From Paraconiothyrium sp. Pb-2020 (taxonomy: Eukaryota > Ascomycota > Dothideomycetes > Pleosporales > Didymosphaeriaceae), in contig JAJUBI010000007.1 of the NCBI GenBank assembly GCA_022419385.1, forward strand, positions 2,141,768-2,205,767: a stretch of DNA of 64,000 nucleotides. Direction: 5' to 3'. Below the pieces are notes generated by a model. The model searched no databases and was not told the origin of the DNA. It saw only the letters and a program-made list of their open reading frames with translations. This document shows, in pieces, positions 23,768 to 33,477 of the stretch. The translations under genes and the position numbers were made by a program. The stretch's first letter is position 1. Every line of letters begins with the position of its first letter.

Positions 23768-24248
23768 CGGACTTTGCTGGCATGGTGTTTGGCATCTCAC
23801 ATGAGCATAGGGGCTAGGCGTTTCTTCTCAACCACGGTGGTTCCAAAAGGCTTCTCATGTAATACAGATTTGGGCATCAACCAATACATACTGTTCTGAA
23901 CACCATCCCGTATTGCCGGACTTGCTGTCCCTTTCTGATCGTACGCCATAACAATTAAGGCACAGCGCAGTCACGCGAGCCCACATGCGCCCCACCAGTA
24001 ACTCTTCCCATCATATCACTATGTTCGTTTTTCACCCTTCCGGTCAAACTCGCGGGGGGTTTGTGGATCGGGTGGACATGCGGTTTTCAAGTATCATAAT
24101 GACGTCACGTTCTATCTACAGGGCCGACGGGGAGCTATAAGAAAACTTTAAGAAGAAACACAGTAACCGATCGATCACTACAGCAACTACTTGTCAATTG
24201 CAACTCTCACCTCAACGCCTTTCTACTACCGATTCACGTTCAGACAGC
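23768..24248. other. Intergenic with promoter of the small unknown gene
   Basis: No gene is seen. It contains a palindromic CRE (24100-24107) and a TATA-like element (24136-24141) ahead of the small gene at 24249. Confidence 0.5.
24100..24107. promoter_or_regulatory. CRE-type bZIP site TGACGTCA
   Basis: A perfect 8-bp palindrome TGACGTCA about 142 bp upstream of the start codon at 24249, with a TATA-like TATAAG between them. The sequence is the known consensus for Atf/CREB-type bZIP factors. Regulation by a stress bZIP (AtfA type) is inferred. Confidence 0.5.
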
Positions 24249-24568
24249 ATGCCTCGCCAAGGAGACGGTTCCTCAGACAATGGTCCCATTGAGACGGGCG
24301 AGAACCTCATTCACGGCGCCTCTGGAGACGTACGATTATCCCCTTCCCTTTCCTTCCATCTTCCCCTCCAAGACAATATACTGACTCGCTGCGCTGATAG
24401 ACCACCCTCAAGCATGCCCAGAATGTCGCGCCCCTTCCGGAAACCGAAAAAGGCGCTGCCATCGAGGGCATGAACGCCTCTGGCGGCGGTGCTGCGGGAA
24501 CTTCCCAAGGCGCACACGCGAACGACAGTAACAAGCCGCCTGTTGTGGACCAAGTCACGAAGTCCTAG
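24249..24568 (+). CDS. Small hydrophilic protein of unknown function (82 aa)
   Basis: Exons 24249-24329 and 24401-24568 join in phase 0 at ASGD|TTLKHAQ. The product starts MPRQGDGSSDNGPIETGENL and is rich in Gly, Asn, Ser and Ala, with no Cys, Trp, signal peptide or membrane segment. It ends KPPVVDQVTKS. Support comes from a good donor (GTACGA) and acceptor (TGATAG), frame continuity, and a well-formed promoter with a CRE and a TATA-like box. I recognise no family. The composition and promoter would fit a stress or development-induced hydrophilic protein, but that is only inference. Confidence 0.6.
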
Positions 24569-25394
24569 ATTATTGGTCGTTGTATTAAACATGACAAACC
24601 GCACCGGTAGCATGGTGTTGGACCAACGGGGTTGGGAACCTTTGGAATGGATGCGAGTCTTTGCACGCGTGCAAGTAAGGCTATAACATGATATGCCAGA
24701 CGGGCAAGGGATGTCGGGCTAGTATCAACCGCGTCTACCTGGCACGGACATGCGATACGCAACCATAATCAATAGTCGTCAATGACACGAGACGTGATAT
24801 GGTTTATATAAGCTGTGAAGCTGTGAGACTGTTTCGTCACTGCTGTACATCAAATGACTACGAACTCTCCAAGCTTCACTGGTATTTTCGCCTCCATACC
24901 TACTTTCGCACGATGCCGTGGCACATTGTTATCAGTAATCGTGCGTCAGCTTTTGCAGCGTTTGACCTCTCCTAGCTTAGCTGAGTGAAGGAACCGAGCC
25001 GCTGACGCGAGAACGAGCGGGATTTGATAGCTGAAGAAGCGACCACGCACGGAGAATCCCCACGTCAGCTGAGAAAAGCCTCGCATGCAGCAGGATGCGA
25101 AATGGAAAGGCGGGCGCAAACGTGCGGGAGCGGAAGCCCACATTGCCTGAAGCCAAGCTGAAAGATTGAGACGGAAGAGGTCACATCAGTCAACCAAAGC
25201 TATGGGTCTCATGAGGTATTGTAGCGGTCTAAAAGTCACTATAAAGCCAGAGAAGAATTACGAGTGATGTGAAGTGTGGTAGAATTGCTATATATGAAAG
25301 AGCCAGCCCTTGGTCCTTTCCAGCTCGCCCATCACCTCCATCGACAACTGTTGTACAGTAGCCAAACACGTCAACGTTAGAAGCCCAGAACCCG
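24569..25394. other. Intergenic 0.8 kb
   Basis: Downstream regions of two convergent genes. No gene, RNA or repeat was recognised. The end near 25395 is the 3' UTR side of hacA; the unspliced hacA frame stops at 25395. Confidence 0.45.
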
Positions 25395-26693
25395 TCATGA
25401 CCCAACGCTATTCAGTAACCGAAAAACCTCCCTCGGTAATGCCGAAGATTCTTTACGCCGACCGTGTGATTGTCTAGACCGAAGTGACCGTGAACGCCTT
25501 TTCATGCCGCCATCTAGGCTGGCTCCCCGCGCCCCCTTTGATGACCGAGCGACCTTCTCGATGTTAGCACTACGCTGCGAGAGCCTCGTCGCTAGCAGTG
25601 GCTGCGCCGGAGGCTGTCTGCAAGTCGAAGTGCTTTGCATCAAGGTGGTCAGAAATGTCAAAATCGGGAGCGTGGTGACCATCGAAGAGGACGGGCGTGA
25701 AGAAGGGATCGCTGTCAACAAGGCCCGCAGTAGTTCCCAACTCTGTGTTTTGGAACTGGTCGAAGTCGAAAAGGTCCTCAATAGGCTTGTTGTCCATGGG
25801 AGTGTGAGATTGAAAAGCGAGAGGAAAGCCCATGTCGCCGACAGGGAGGCCGTGGGCGCTGAAATCGACCGACACTGCAGGTCGCACAATATCTCTGCAG
25901 GATATCGTGTCTGGTCGAAGTCAACGGCGGCCTCGCTGAAGTTGGGTGTCTCGGGGGCGCACGACGAATCGCGCGGGGAGTCGAAGCTGTCCATGGTCAT
26001 GGAGGCGGGGCTGGGGAATCCAGTCGAAGAGGTGGTCTTGGCTGGGTTGACGGTGTCTGGGCTCGTGAAGGAGCTGTACTCTGAGACTGAAGTGTTGTCG
26101 AGGTCGATGCTGAGGTTGGCTTCGGGGACCTCGCCGGGGTACTTCTGGCGGTAGGCCTTGAGCTCAGTGGTCATGGCGGCGATCTGGCGCCTGGCTGCGA
26201 TGAGGTCTTCCTCCATCTGGTCCTTCTCAGCCTGGAGGAGCTCGTACTCCTGTCGCTTGCGCTCGCGCGAGTTGTGTGCGGCCAGGCGGTTTCGCTTGAC
26301 ACGCTCGATGCGGCGCTGCTCCTTCTCGTCATCGGTCTTGGCTCGCTTGCGCGGCGGCAGGTTCGTCTTGGGCTCTGGGAGCACCTGCCCCCACGACTTG
26401 CGCTTCTTGACCGCCTTGCTTTCGTGAGCGGCGGGTGCGGGACTGGATGCAGAGGCTTGTGAGGGTGCGGATGCGAAGGGAGTCTGGTGGAGGTCCTCCA
26501 TCTTGATGGTGGTGGAGGGGTCCACGGTGGGTGGCGGGGTCAGGGCAGCCATGATCTGAGCGGCGTCCATTGTGGTCGTGTCTGAAAGGCGAGAGGTGTT
26601 GTTGTACGTAAAGTCCATCCCCGTCTGGCAGTGTGTGGTCGATGCGTGGTGAGTGCTAGTGCATCTAGGCAGAGGGGAGGGAAAGTCGAGCAT
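25395..26693 (-). CDS. hacA: HacA/Hac1 bZIP transcription factor of the unfolded protein response
   Basis: The basic region is diagnostic: KKRKSWGQVLPEPKTNLPPR followed by RKRAKTDDEKEQRRIERVKR and NRLAAHNSRERKRQEYELL, then a leucine-zipper-like helix (bZIP at about residues 125-180). HacA activates ER chaperone and secretion genes. The frame from 26693 runs unspliced to 25395 (432 aa). Removing the 20-nt Ire1-type intron at 25894..25875 switches frame after RYPA to VSVDFSAHGLPVGD and ends at 25570 (about 367 aa). The spliced end is acidic and aromatic (IEDLFDFDQFQ, DFDISDHLDAKHFDLQ), as expected for an activation domain. The start is uncertain: 26693 is the first ATG, but 26618 (MDFTYNN) or the MDAAQIM Met are possible. 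Confidence 0.95.
   Translation of the reverse strand: MLDFPSPLPRCTSTHHASTTHCQTGMDFTYNNTSRLSDTTTMDAAQIMAALTPPPTVDPSTTIKMEDLHQTPFASAPSQASASSPAPAAHESKAVKKRKSWGQVLPEPKTNLPPRKRAKTDDEKEQRRIERVKRNRLAAHNSRERKRQEYELLQAEKDQMEEDLIAARRQIAAMTTELKAYRQKYPGEVPEANLSIDLDNTSVSEYSSFTSPDTVNPAKTTSSTGFPSPASMTMDSFDSPRDSSCAPETPNFSEAAVDFDQTRYPAEILCDLQCRSISAPTASLSATWAFLSLFNLTLPWTTSLLRTFSTSTSSKTQSWELLRALLTAIPSSRPSSSMVTTLPILTFLTTLMQSTSTCRQPPAQPLLATRLSQRSANIEKVARSSKGARGASLDGGMKRRSRSLRSRQSHGRRKESSALPREVFRLLNSVGS
25875..25894 (-). promoter_or_regulatory. hacA: Ire1-spliced unconventional 20-nt intron in hacA
   Basis: On the minus strand the sequence CCTGCAG occurs twice, 20 nt apart, and bounds AGATATTGTGCGACCTGCAG. The borders are CTGCAG, not GT..AG. 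Excision keeps the bZIP frame and swaps the C-terminus for one that is acidic. A 20-nt Ire1-dependent intron with CNG-type borders is the known arrangement in filamentous ascomycete hacA mRNAs. Cytoplasmic splicing under ER stress is inferred from that. Confidence 0.93.
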
Positions 26694-28220
26694 GATAAGC
26701 CGTGGGAGCGAGTTGACACGGTGGCCTTTATGCCAGGCGACAGGCCGTGGGGCGACAGGGGCGCAGCGGCGCCTTGTCCCTTACGGCAAGGATGTTAATC
26801 TAAATTAGGAGAGCGCACCTTCCCCGATCGTGCACGGGCATGCGACCTGATCGTCGAGCTGTAACGCACGTTGCCTACGCCGAGAGTGCGCGCGCGACCT
26901 GCAATTGCTGCCCGTCCCGCCCGTTCTGCCTGTCGACGCTGGATAAACTGCGTCCGTCCGGTCTCGTCGGTGCCAGCGCTCTGCGGATTCCTCGCTGGCC
27001 AGCCGCCGCGCCGTGGAGGCGACGAATGCCGCCCCACACTCTCCCTTGAGCGGCTGGGCCAGCAGCGTTTCACACTCGGGGACCGCGTCGTAGCTTCGCC
27101 CAAGGAGGCAGTTCCAGCACGTCCCCAGGGGTGCTTCTGGTACATTCCCGCCAGACTACGCCTCGTCCTGCTGTTTTGTTTCGACTCTTCCACGCCGCCG
27201 ACCTGCACGCTGCACGCTTCGAAAAGACGTCTCCACCCCGAGGGCTGAGTGCTGGGCGGCGCGTGCTGGAATGGCGCCTCGTCAGCGATGCCCACCTCGT
27301 CAGCACTCGGTGACGCGGGCGCTGCTGAGGGATCCACTGGTGGCGTACGAAAGGCACGAAACACGTCTGACGACGGTCCGCCAGTCTGAGGATGCCCCCA
27401 CGTGGTACCAGCTCAACACCTGCGAGCATGCTCCCTTTGCTGTGTGAGTCGTGCGGCAATATGCCCTCACCATCAGACTTCGTATCCTGCCCTCGCATGC
27501 ATGGAAGCCGAGCGGGAAGCCTTCTCGAACCATCTGTGCCCCATACTCTTCATCTACTTCTCCGGGGTGCTCAATATCCCCGCATACCCGTCCAATATAC
27601 AGCCCCGGCTCTGCATATTACAAGCCCTACAAAGGGTACGTACTACGGTACAACGGCCGGCACATTTGCGCTTTTCCTGGGGTAACAACCCTGTTGAGGG
27701 AGCACGAGGCCAGGCACAGATACTAGATTTTGCCCTTGGCTGTTCCCTTCGTGCCGCCACACCGTTGCCGTCGCAGGAGCATAACCATGGGTGTTTGGGA
27801 ATTCTGTGTTCGAGAAGCAGCTCCGCAATACAGTTTAGACTCGGTATGCAGAGGGCGCACCCACGGTGCTAACTTCCGGGCGGCTTTTCGAATTTCCGCA
27901 CGGAGGACCCTGCAATACCACTAACGTGGCTGGAATAGGCAGCTGTGTGCCGTTATCGAGCAGTGTCAGTCCAAGCGAGGCCCAGTGAACCTCTGTATCA
28001 TCCGTCCGAATTTAGGCGGACGGTCGCCTTCGAAATCGGAGCATTGCGTCTTGTACAACAAAAGTATGTTTCTCCTGTACGAGTCACTGATGTTCTGGTT
28101 CCTCTAGACGCTGCGCTATTGAAACGAACGCGCGTTCTTCAAGGCAGCACAATTCGGACCTATAGAACGACTCCAAATCCAGCTGCCTGAATTCGTCCCC
28201 ATCATCACAACCAAATCTCC

Positions 28221-28661
28221 TCATCCATCGTGAACTTTGGACACAGAGTCAATGGCCAAGAGGACACATCGCAACTTCGTGCATGACAGTCGCTCGTCGT
28301 CCAAGCTTACAGAATCGTCATGCGCTGCCGCCTCAACGTAGAGTATGACTGTGAGAAGATCATTGGGGGAAAGATCAGCTTGCGAGCGGACTGCATCTGA
28401 AGAGCTATGGATGAGGTTCGCTGAGCGAAGGTTTCGCATGGAGATGGGATTGTCGTCATCAGGCGACCGATCTGCTTCCTTCGGTCTCTCACCCAACGTC
28501 GGGTTGGAGACATGGACGCCGCCGCGTTGCGTCAGTGACGTATACGGCATCTTCCGAACATTGTTTAAGATGCTGTCGATGGAGCAAGGGGAGCGTACCG
28601 TTCTTCGCGGTTCAATCTTTTGATAGAAATTCGGACTAGATCTCTTGCCTGATACTAACAT
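28221..28661 (-). CDS. Weak candidate: hypothetical 146-aa protein
   Basis: A single uninterrupted frame with ATG at 28661 (MLVSGKRSSPNFYQK) and stop at 28221. It is hydrophilic with no signal peptide or membrane segment. It contains an acidic loop (EADRSPDDDNPISMRNLRSA) and a hydrophobic helix-like part (DLLTVILYVEAAAHDD). No family is recognised and no promoter or splice evidence supports it, so it may be chance. Confidence 0.25.
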   Translation of the reverse strand: MLVSGKRSSPNFYQKIEPRRTVRSPCSIDSILNNVRKMPYTSLTQRGGVHVSNPTLGERPKEADRSPDDDNPISMRNLRSANLIHSSSDAVRSQADLSPNDLLTVILYVEAAAHDDSVSLDDERLSCTKLRCVLLAIDSVSKVHDG

Positions 28662-29008
28662 GCTAGAATGGGACTACGCAGTCGGCACACCTGAAAGTAA
28701 CCTCGAAGGATTTATTCTTCATCGAGAGCCACTCTCGTCAAATCACACAGGCTAATACACCTAAAGCTACCACTTTCCTAGAAGCTGACATTCTTGAAAT
28801 CAGGCACAGAAGCTCATAAGTTCAGGAGCATTATCCTCGATGGTACAAAAGATATACCTGTCTTCTCATATCACTCTACAATGGATAATCATTTCATGAG
28901 GTTTCCCGCTGGCGCCCTAGACTTTCCTCCTTTTGTTACGTCTCACTCTTTCACCGCACTCGGGAACTCCCTTCGCTTTCCACCTCTTTTTTCCTTGTCT
29001 TATGCCTC

Positions 29009-29039
29009 AAATGTAACTACACATAGTGTAGTTACATTT
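29009..29039. repeat. Perfect 14-bp inverted repeat with 3-nt loop
   Basis: AAATGTAACTACAC (29009-29022), ATA, GTGTAGTTACATTT (29026-29039). The arms are exact complements in otherwise non-coding DNA. It could be a cruciform or hairpin, a dimeric factor site, or a relic of a small inverted-repeat element. Confidence 0.85.
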
Positions 29040-29896
29040 TGTTCTCTTACTCATTAATCGTAAGGTGCGCGGTTCAGTGGTCAAGATACTCACATCCACA
29101 ACCGGAAAGGTTTGTTGGTGCTATCGTTGATCTTGGCCACAGCAGGTGTGATCACTGCGAAAGTGGTATTCTAGTCCTTAGCCTCGTCATGATCATGCTC
29201 ACACGTCTGAAGGATAGTCGTATCTCTAAATGTGGGCTGGGACTAAGTCGTCCGGAAAACGCCAATAATAGCGCCCGACTTTTGCCGGGCGAGCATGCAG
29301 AGGATTCTGGTGTAGACGGAGAAATAAACGCAGAGGTGTGGAAGAGGTCTCTTCCGCCGAAGTAATACGGTGAGGTGGAGTGCGGCTGGAACGATATGGG
29401 AGGATTGCAGGAAGTAGCCAGGAATGTGGCGGGGCATCGGAAAGTGTACGAGCTCATGTAGTCTGACGCGCAATTCCGCTGCTAGCTAAAAAAAACGGGA
29501 AGACATGATAGCGAGACTGATACAAAGCCATAGTCAATCGCATCGTCACTATCGTATTGGTTGCGGTTGACTTGGGTGAGGCGGAGGCAGAAGGCTTCAT
29601 ACATAGAGATTGATTCAATAAGCGTGAATGAGCTTGTGTGACCGACAAAAAAACAGGAACGGGTTCAAAAACTATGGCGCCCGCGTTAGGGATCAGGAAA
29701 TATGGTCGAATTAAGCATCACCCTGGCTCAAGTAGAAAGGGTTGACCTGGCCCGAGCAGCAAAGGAGAGTGGGAGAGTAGAAAAGTCAAATATTTTGATA
29801 CAAAGAAAATTGTACCTGGAACCTGCTACGGGTGCGTTGATGGAGCGAAGGAATCATATGCCAATGGGTATCTATATATGAAAGTCATGAAGGCGT

Positions 29897-30725
29897 TCAG
29901 GCAGTGGGTGTGGCAGCCACCGGGGGCGTTGGTGTGGACTTGGGTGCATGAATGTCCATTGGGAGAATCTCCGTCTTCAGCTCGCGCGTCTTCTTCTGCT
30001 TGGGCTCTGGCGCCTTCTCGTTTTCCTGGACGTAAAACTTGCGTAGCAACATAATGGCTTCCTCCCTGAAGATACCGCCGGTAACCGGGTAGGGCTTGTC
30101 GACGCTTGGACTTAGCTTGTCAGTGACGTGGACTGCGCTGATGGGTCGCAGTACCTACTCTGAGTGAATGTTGAGCACACCTCCAGTGCCTCCGAATCGC
30201 TCATTCCAACATCCAAAGTAGACAGCTCGAATGCCATACTGACGAAGCATTGAGGCGCACATGACACAGGGCTCAACAGTAACGTAGAGGTCCGTCTCTT
30301 TCAGGTCGCTGATTGGATGCTTGGACAATATGCCAGCCAGAGCAACGAACTCGGCATGTCTCGTGCCATTGAGGGTGCGGTTCGTCTCGTTCATTCCGCG
30401 ACCAAAGACCTCGCCATCCTTCACAAAGACACATCCGACTGGTGTCTCATCGCTCTTGAGTGCACGCTCAGCCTGTCATTGATTCGGTGGTTAGTCAACG
30501 CAGGATTGAGAAGAAAACAGGCTGGCGACAAGGGTGATTCACCATGTTTATGGCCTCGCGCATGAAGCGCTCATGATACGCCCTCTCCTCCGGGTTCATG
30601 TCGTCTGCGTCGTGATCTGCAGCAGGGGCTTGGCAAGGCTGTGGCTCGTCGTGCTCGACACGCAGGTGAGAGTCAGTCACCAAGTCTGGCGCTGCGCCCG
30701 CGGGCGAGCTAAACAGACTGCCCAT
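29897..30725 (-). CDS. TAD2: tRNA-specific adenosine deaminase subunit Tad2
   Basis: Three exons, 30725..30543, 30472..30159 and 30110..29897, join in phase to 236 aa. It is the catalytic subunit of the Tad2-Tad3 enzyme that turns A34 into inosine in tRNA anticodons. The zinc-binding deaminase motifs are complete: H100-A-E102 in NGTRHAEFVAL and P129-C-x2-C133 in EPCVMCASMLRQYG, with E102 as proton donor. The Tad2-specific region FGCWNERFGGTGGVLNIHSD and the C-terminal PYPVTGGIFREEAIMLLR are present. A Lys/Pro-rich tail follows. The start is the first ATG at 30725 (MGSLFSSPAG). The gene looks intact and is divergent from TVP18, sharing a roughly 470-bp promoter region. Confidence 0.94.
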
Positions 30726-31193
30726 GATCCTTCCTTCTCTAGCAGTCGTCGCACTCGAGGAAGGTGCAGGTGAAACCAAAAATGACCATGGCCAAACGTA
30801 AGCTACGTCGCCGCAGTGCGCAGTTGTGTGGGCAAGCGAGACCCTTGGTTCTTTCCGAGAAGCGCGCTAGCACGCTCACTCGCTCGGCGCCCGTTACGTG
30901 GACCTTCTGGAAACCGACACCTCCGACTCCATCAGATCACCGCGCTGCCGAACTGCCAGGCACCGACCCTGACATCGCTTCCATACACTGCCCCGCCACC
31001 GCCGCCTTGCGCGTCGCTTCTGCCACGCTCCATTCAAGAACGCATTCCAGCTAGCCTGGGTCGCGTCGTTTGCTTGGTCCGCGGCTGAGCTCCAGCACCT
31101 CAATAGAGCTCTCCCACAGCTCTGCTCCTCCATCACCACACAACGCCGCGCCGCGCGCAGGGACACAAGCTGTGAGAAGCTGATTTCATCACC
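30726..31193. other. Divergent promoter TAD2/TVP18
   Basis: About 470 bp between the two start codons. No coding sequence is supported, and no clear TATA box was found. Confidence 0.5.
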
Positions 31194-32026
31194 ATGACAC
31201 TTGCCGAAGAGTTCAAGTCGAGGAATTTCAGTAAGACGGCCAGTGGTGATGGAGCTATTGAGGACTTGCTGACATGGCGCGCTGCACAGGTATCTACGCA
31301 CAATGGTCAGTCTCTTCTCGTTCAGTCCACATCCCTTCGCCATCGTGCGACGGTGTAAGAGCAGCCTAGTGTCCTGCCTTGCGTTCCGATGCACGTTGCA
31401 ATGGTCACTCTCATCCAGGACCCGCGACTCGATAGCAGTGCATCTAGAAGATCTCTACAAGGCGCCAACGCGGATTACTATTAGGATGTCGTCGCGAGTT
31501 TTAGGATCATTGCACTGTAAAAGGACAGAACGGGACCACAAATATGAGAGAAGGAAGACACGGCAATGCTGACTTCTGTCACAGGACGGGCGTGATCTGC
31601 ATATTCCTCTGCTTCGCACTCGGGATATCGAACCTTTTCAATGCCAATTGGGTCATCGCGTTTAGTATCGTGTGCCTGTGAGTGCAAGAGCGATTTATCG
31701 CAGTCTGGTTCTAACATAGCGGTAGGATATACGCACCCGTCATCTTGTTTCTCGAAGTCCCACTGCTCCTCCGAATCTGTCCCACGTCACCCAAGTTCGA
31801 CACTTTCATTCGAAAATTCGAGACCAACTTCCTCCGCGCCGGCCTCTACGCCGCCATGAGCGCAGTGCAGTGGGCTAGCATTGCCGCCCGAGTGACCAGC
31901 TTGATCGCTGCTGCCGTGGTTCTGCTGTTCGCTGCCATTTTCTACGCGCTTGCCGGTCTCAAGGGCCAGGCATTCCAGGGCAGCAAGACCTTGGGTGGAC
32001 AAGGTGTGGCACAGATGATCATCTAA
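31194..32026 (+). CDS. TVP18: Golgi membrane protein Tvp18
   Basis: Four exons fit by phase: 31194-31230, 31290-31305 (only 16 nt), 31585-31677 and 31726-32026 (148 aa, the normal family length). The joined start reads MTLAEEFKSRNFS then IYAQWTGVICIFLCFALG. Landmarks are SNLFNANWVIAFSI, IYAPVILFLEVPLLLRICPT and ETNFLRAGLYAAMSAVQW, with four membrane segments. Tvp18 is a small membrane protein of late Golgi vesicles with a likely role in vesicle traffic. The microexon carries SIYAQW and is flanked by a 59-nt and a 279-nt intron, the latter the longest in this window. The protein looks intact. Confidence 0.94.
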
Positions 32027-33477
32027 AGAACAGGGACGTGTGGATGACTGGCAAAGCGCGATTGGCCAGCTGGGGAGCATCTAGGGAGACGGAGTCCAGC
32101 AGCAGCTGTCTCACGAGCGAGCAGAAGAGGTTCGCAGCACCACTGGGCGACACCGTGTTCGGGGCGACTTAAGGGTTTATATTGGAAGAATGGCGGGACG
32201 CCATCTGGGAGTTACGATGCCGAACTTTCTTGTATCATCAATGGGCGTTGTCATGGCGGGATTGCACGAGAAGACGAATTTTCGAGTTCGAGTACAGCAA
32301 TTGATTCGTTCGATGACAATTTGTTTTCAACAAAGGCAACAGTCTGTGTACACAGCTTTGTTGACCCGCAGTTGCATTCGGCAAAGACAGTGGTTTATGT
32401 GTTTACTGCCGTTGTATTCTAGGTGATGTTCAACGATGTCATACGGCGTGGAGGGCGCTACGTAATGCCTGCATACGGGTCCACATCCACATCATGGCAT
32501 GATCCAAGACAAACAACTGACGATCTTCCGCTCTAGCCTTCCCATGCCACTCCACTAGCTCGCTGCAGAAGGGAAAAAAAAAGTGACGGCGAATGGTGGT
32601 AGATGGCTAGATTTGCCCAGGAACGGCTTGCTTGCCAGGTGATCAAGCGCGGGGAACGCTAGCAAAGTGGCGTTAGTGGAAAAGAGCATCATCGCGAGAA
32701 GAAACTGCTGGTCGGTCATGCTACACAGAGAAATGCCTCAGAAGATACTCTCGGTATTCACCGGAGAGGGCCAGCTTTTGGAGACGAAACGGCATGTCAA
32801 TCTCTGTGGTGCATGTGAAGGCACATGAATGTTATCGCAGGACGGTGCTTGGCATCGACATGTGCTGTGGAGACCACGTTCGAGGGTCGAACAGGGCGCC
32901 GTGGTGATTCAAAGATCAATCGCCCCTGCAGCTATCTCCGTACAGGCAGTCGGCTGATTATGTGGTGGTGGAAGGCTGGGGCAGCGGGTGTTTTCTTGTC
33001 CTGCAAGGTGATGGCTTGCTGCGTGCACGTCCAAACGCCAGGGCGTGAGCGTTGCATCATTGGCGGGTCGCCTGCGTACCCGTACTTAAGCTCACGATCG
33101 CTTCATCTGGGCCACCAGTTTGTCTTTTCCTGTGTCGATCACATTCTGAAGCTCTGCTGCTCTTTGCAGAACACAACGGCGCCCAATTGCGCAATCCGAG
33201 GTAAGCTCCTGGCATCTACCGGCTTTGTCTGATACGCGACGTCAAGCTGCTCCAGCTGCGCTGCTCTCATTGGCCGCCTTGGTGCTGGTCGCATCTTCGC
33301 TGCCGAAAGCCAGGCGCAGACGTCGAGCTCTTGGTTCCTGGCAGTTCCTGGCGCCGATTCGACGGCTACGTGCTTATCTGCATTGGACCTGCAGTACTTA
33401 CTGACACTTGAGCTCTTGACAGTTTCTCTACCACATCATTCTTACTACAACCGCACCCACTTCGCTTCTACACAACA
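32027..33477. other. Intergenic 1.45 kb upstream of AIM21
   Basis: No gene is recognised. It contains the 3' region of TVP18 and, towards 33477, a C/T-rich and CACA-rich leader before the AIM21 start codon. Reading frames in it have no family signal. Confidence 0.45.

Larger units (their letters stand above)
26694..29896. other. Gene-poor 3.2 kb: hacA upstream region and tail of TAD2
   Basis: The left third is GC-rich and probably contains the hacA promoter and long leader. Overlapping reading frames at about 26800-27900 on both strands lack family signal and context. One 146-codon minus-strand frame (28661..28221) is listed as a weak candidate, and a perfect hairpin at 29009-29039 separately. 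Nothing else is recognised. Confidence 0.4.

Noticed and set aside
25504..26154. 216-codon plus-strand frame
   Set aside because: Antisense shadow of hacA with no independent start context or family.
26795..27900. Several overlapping frames of 100-190 codons on both strands
   Set aside because: Fits GC-rich chance frames upstream of hacA. There is no splice pattern, promoter or recognisable motif.
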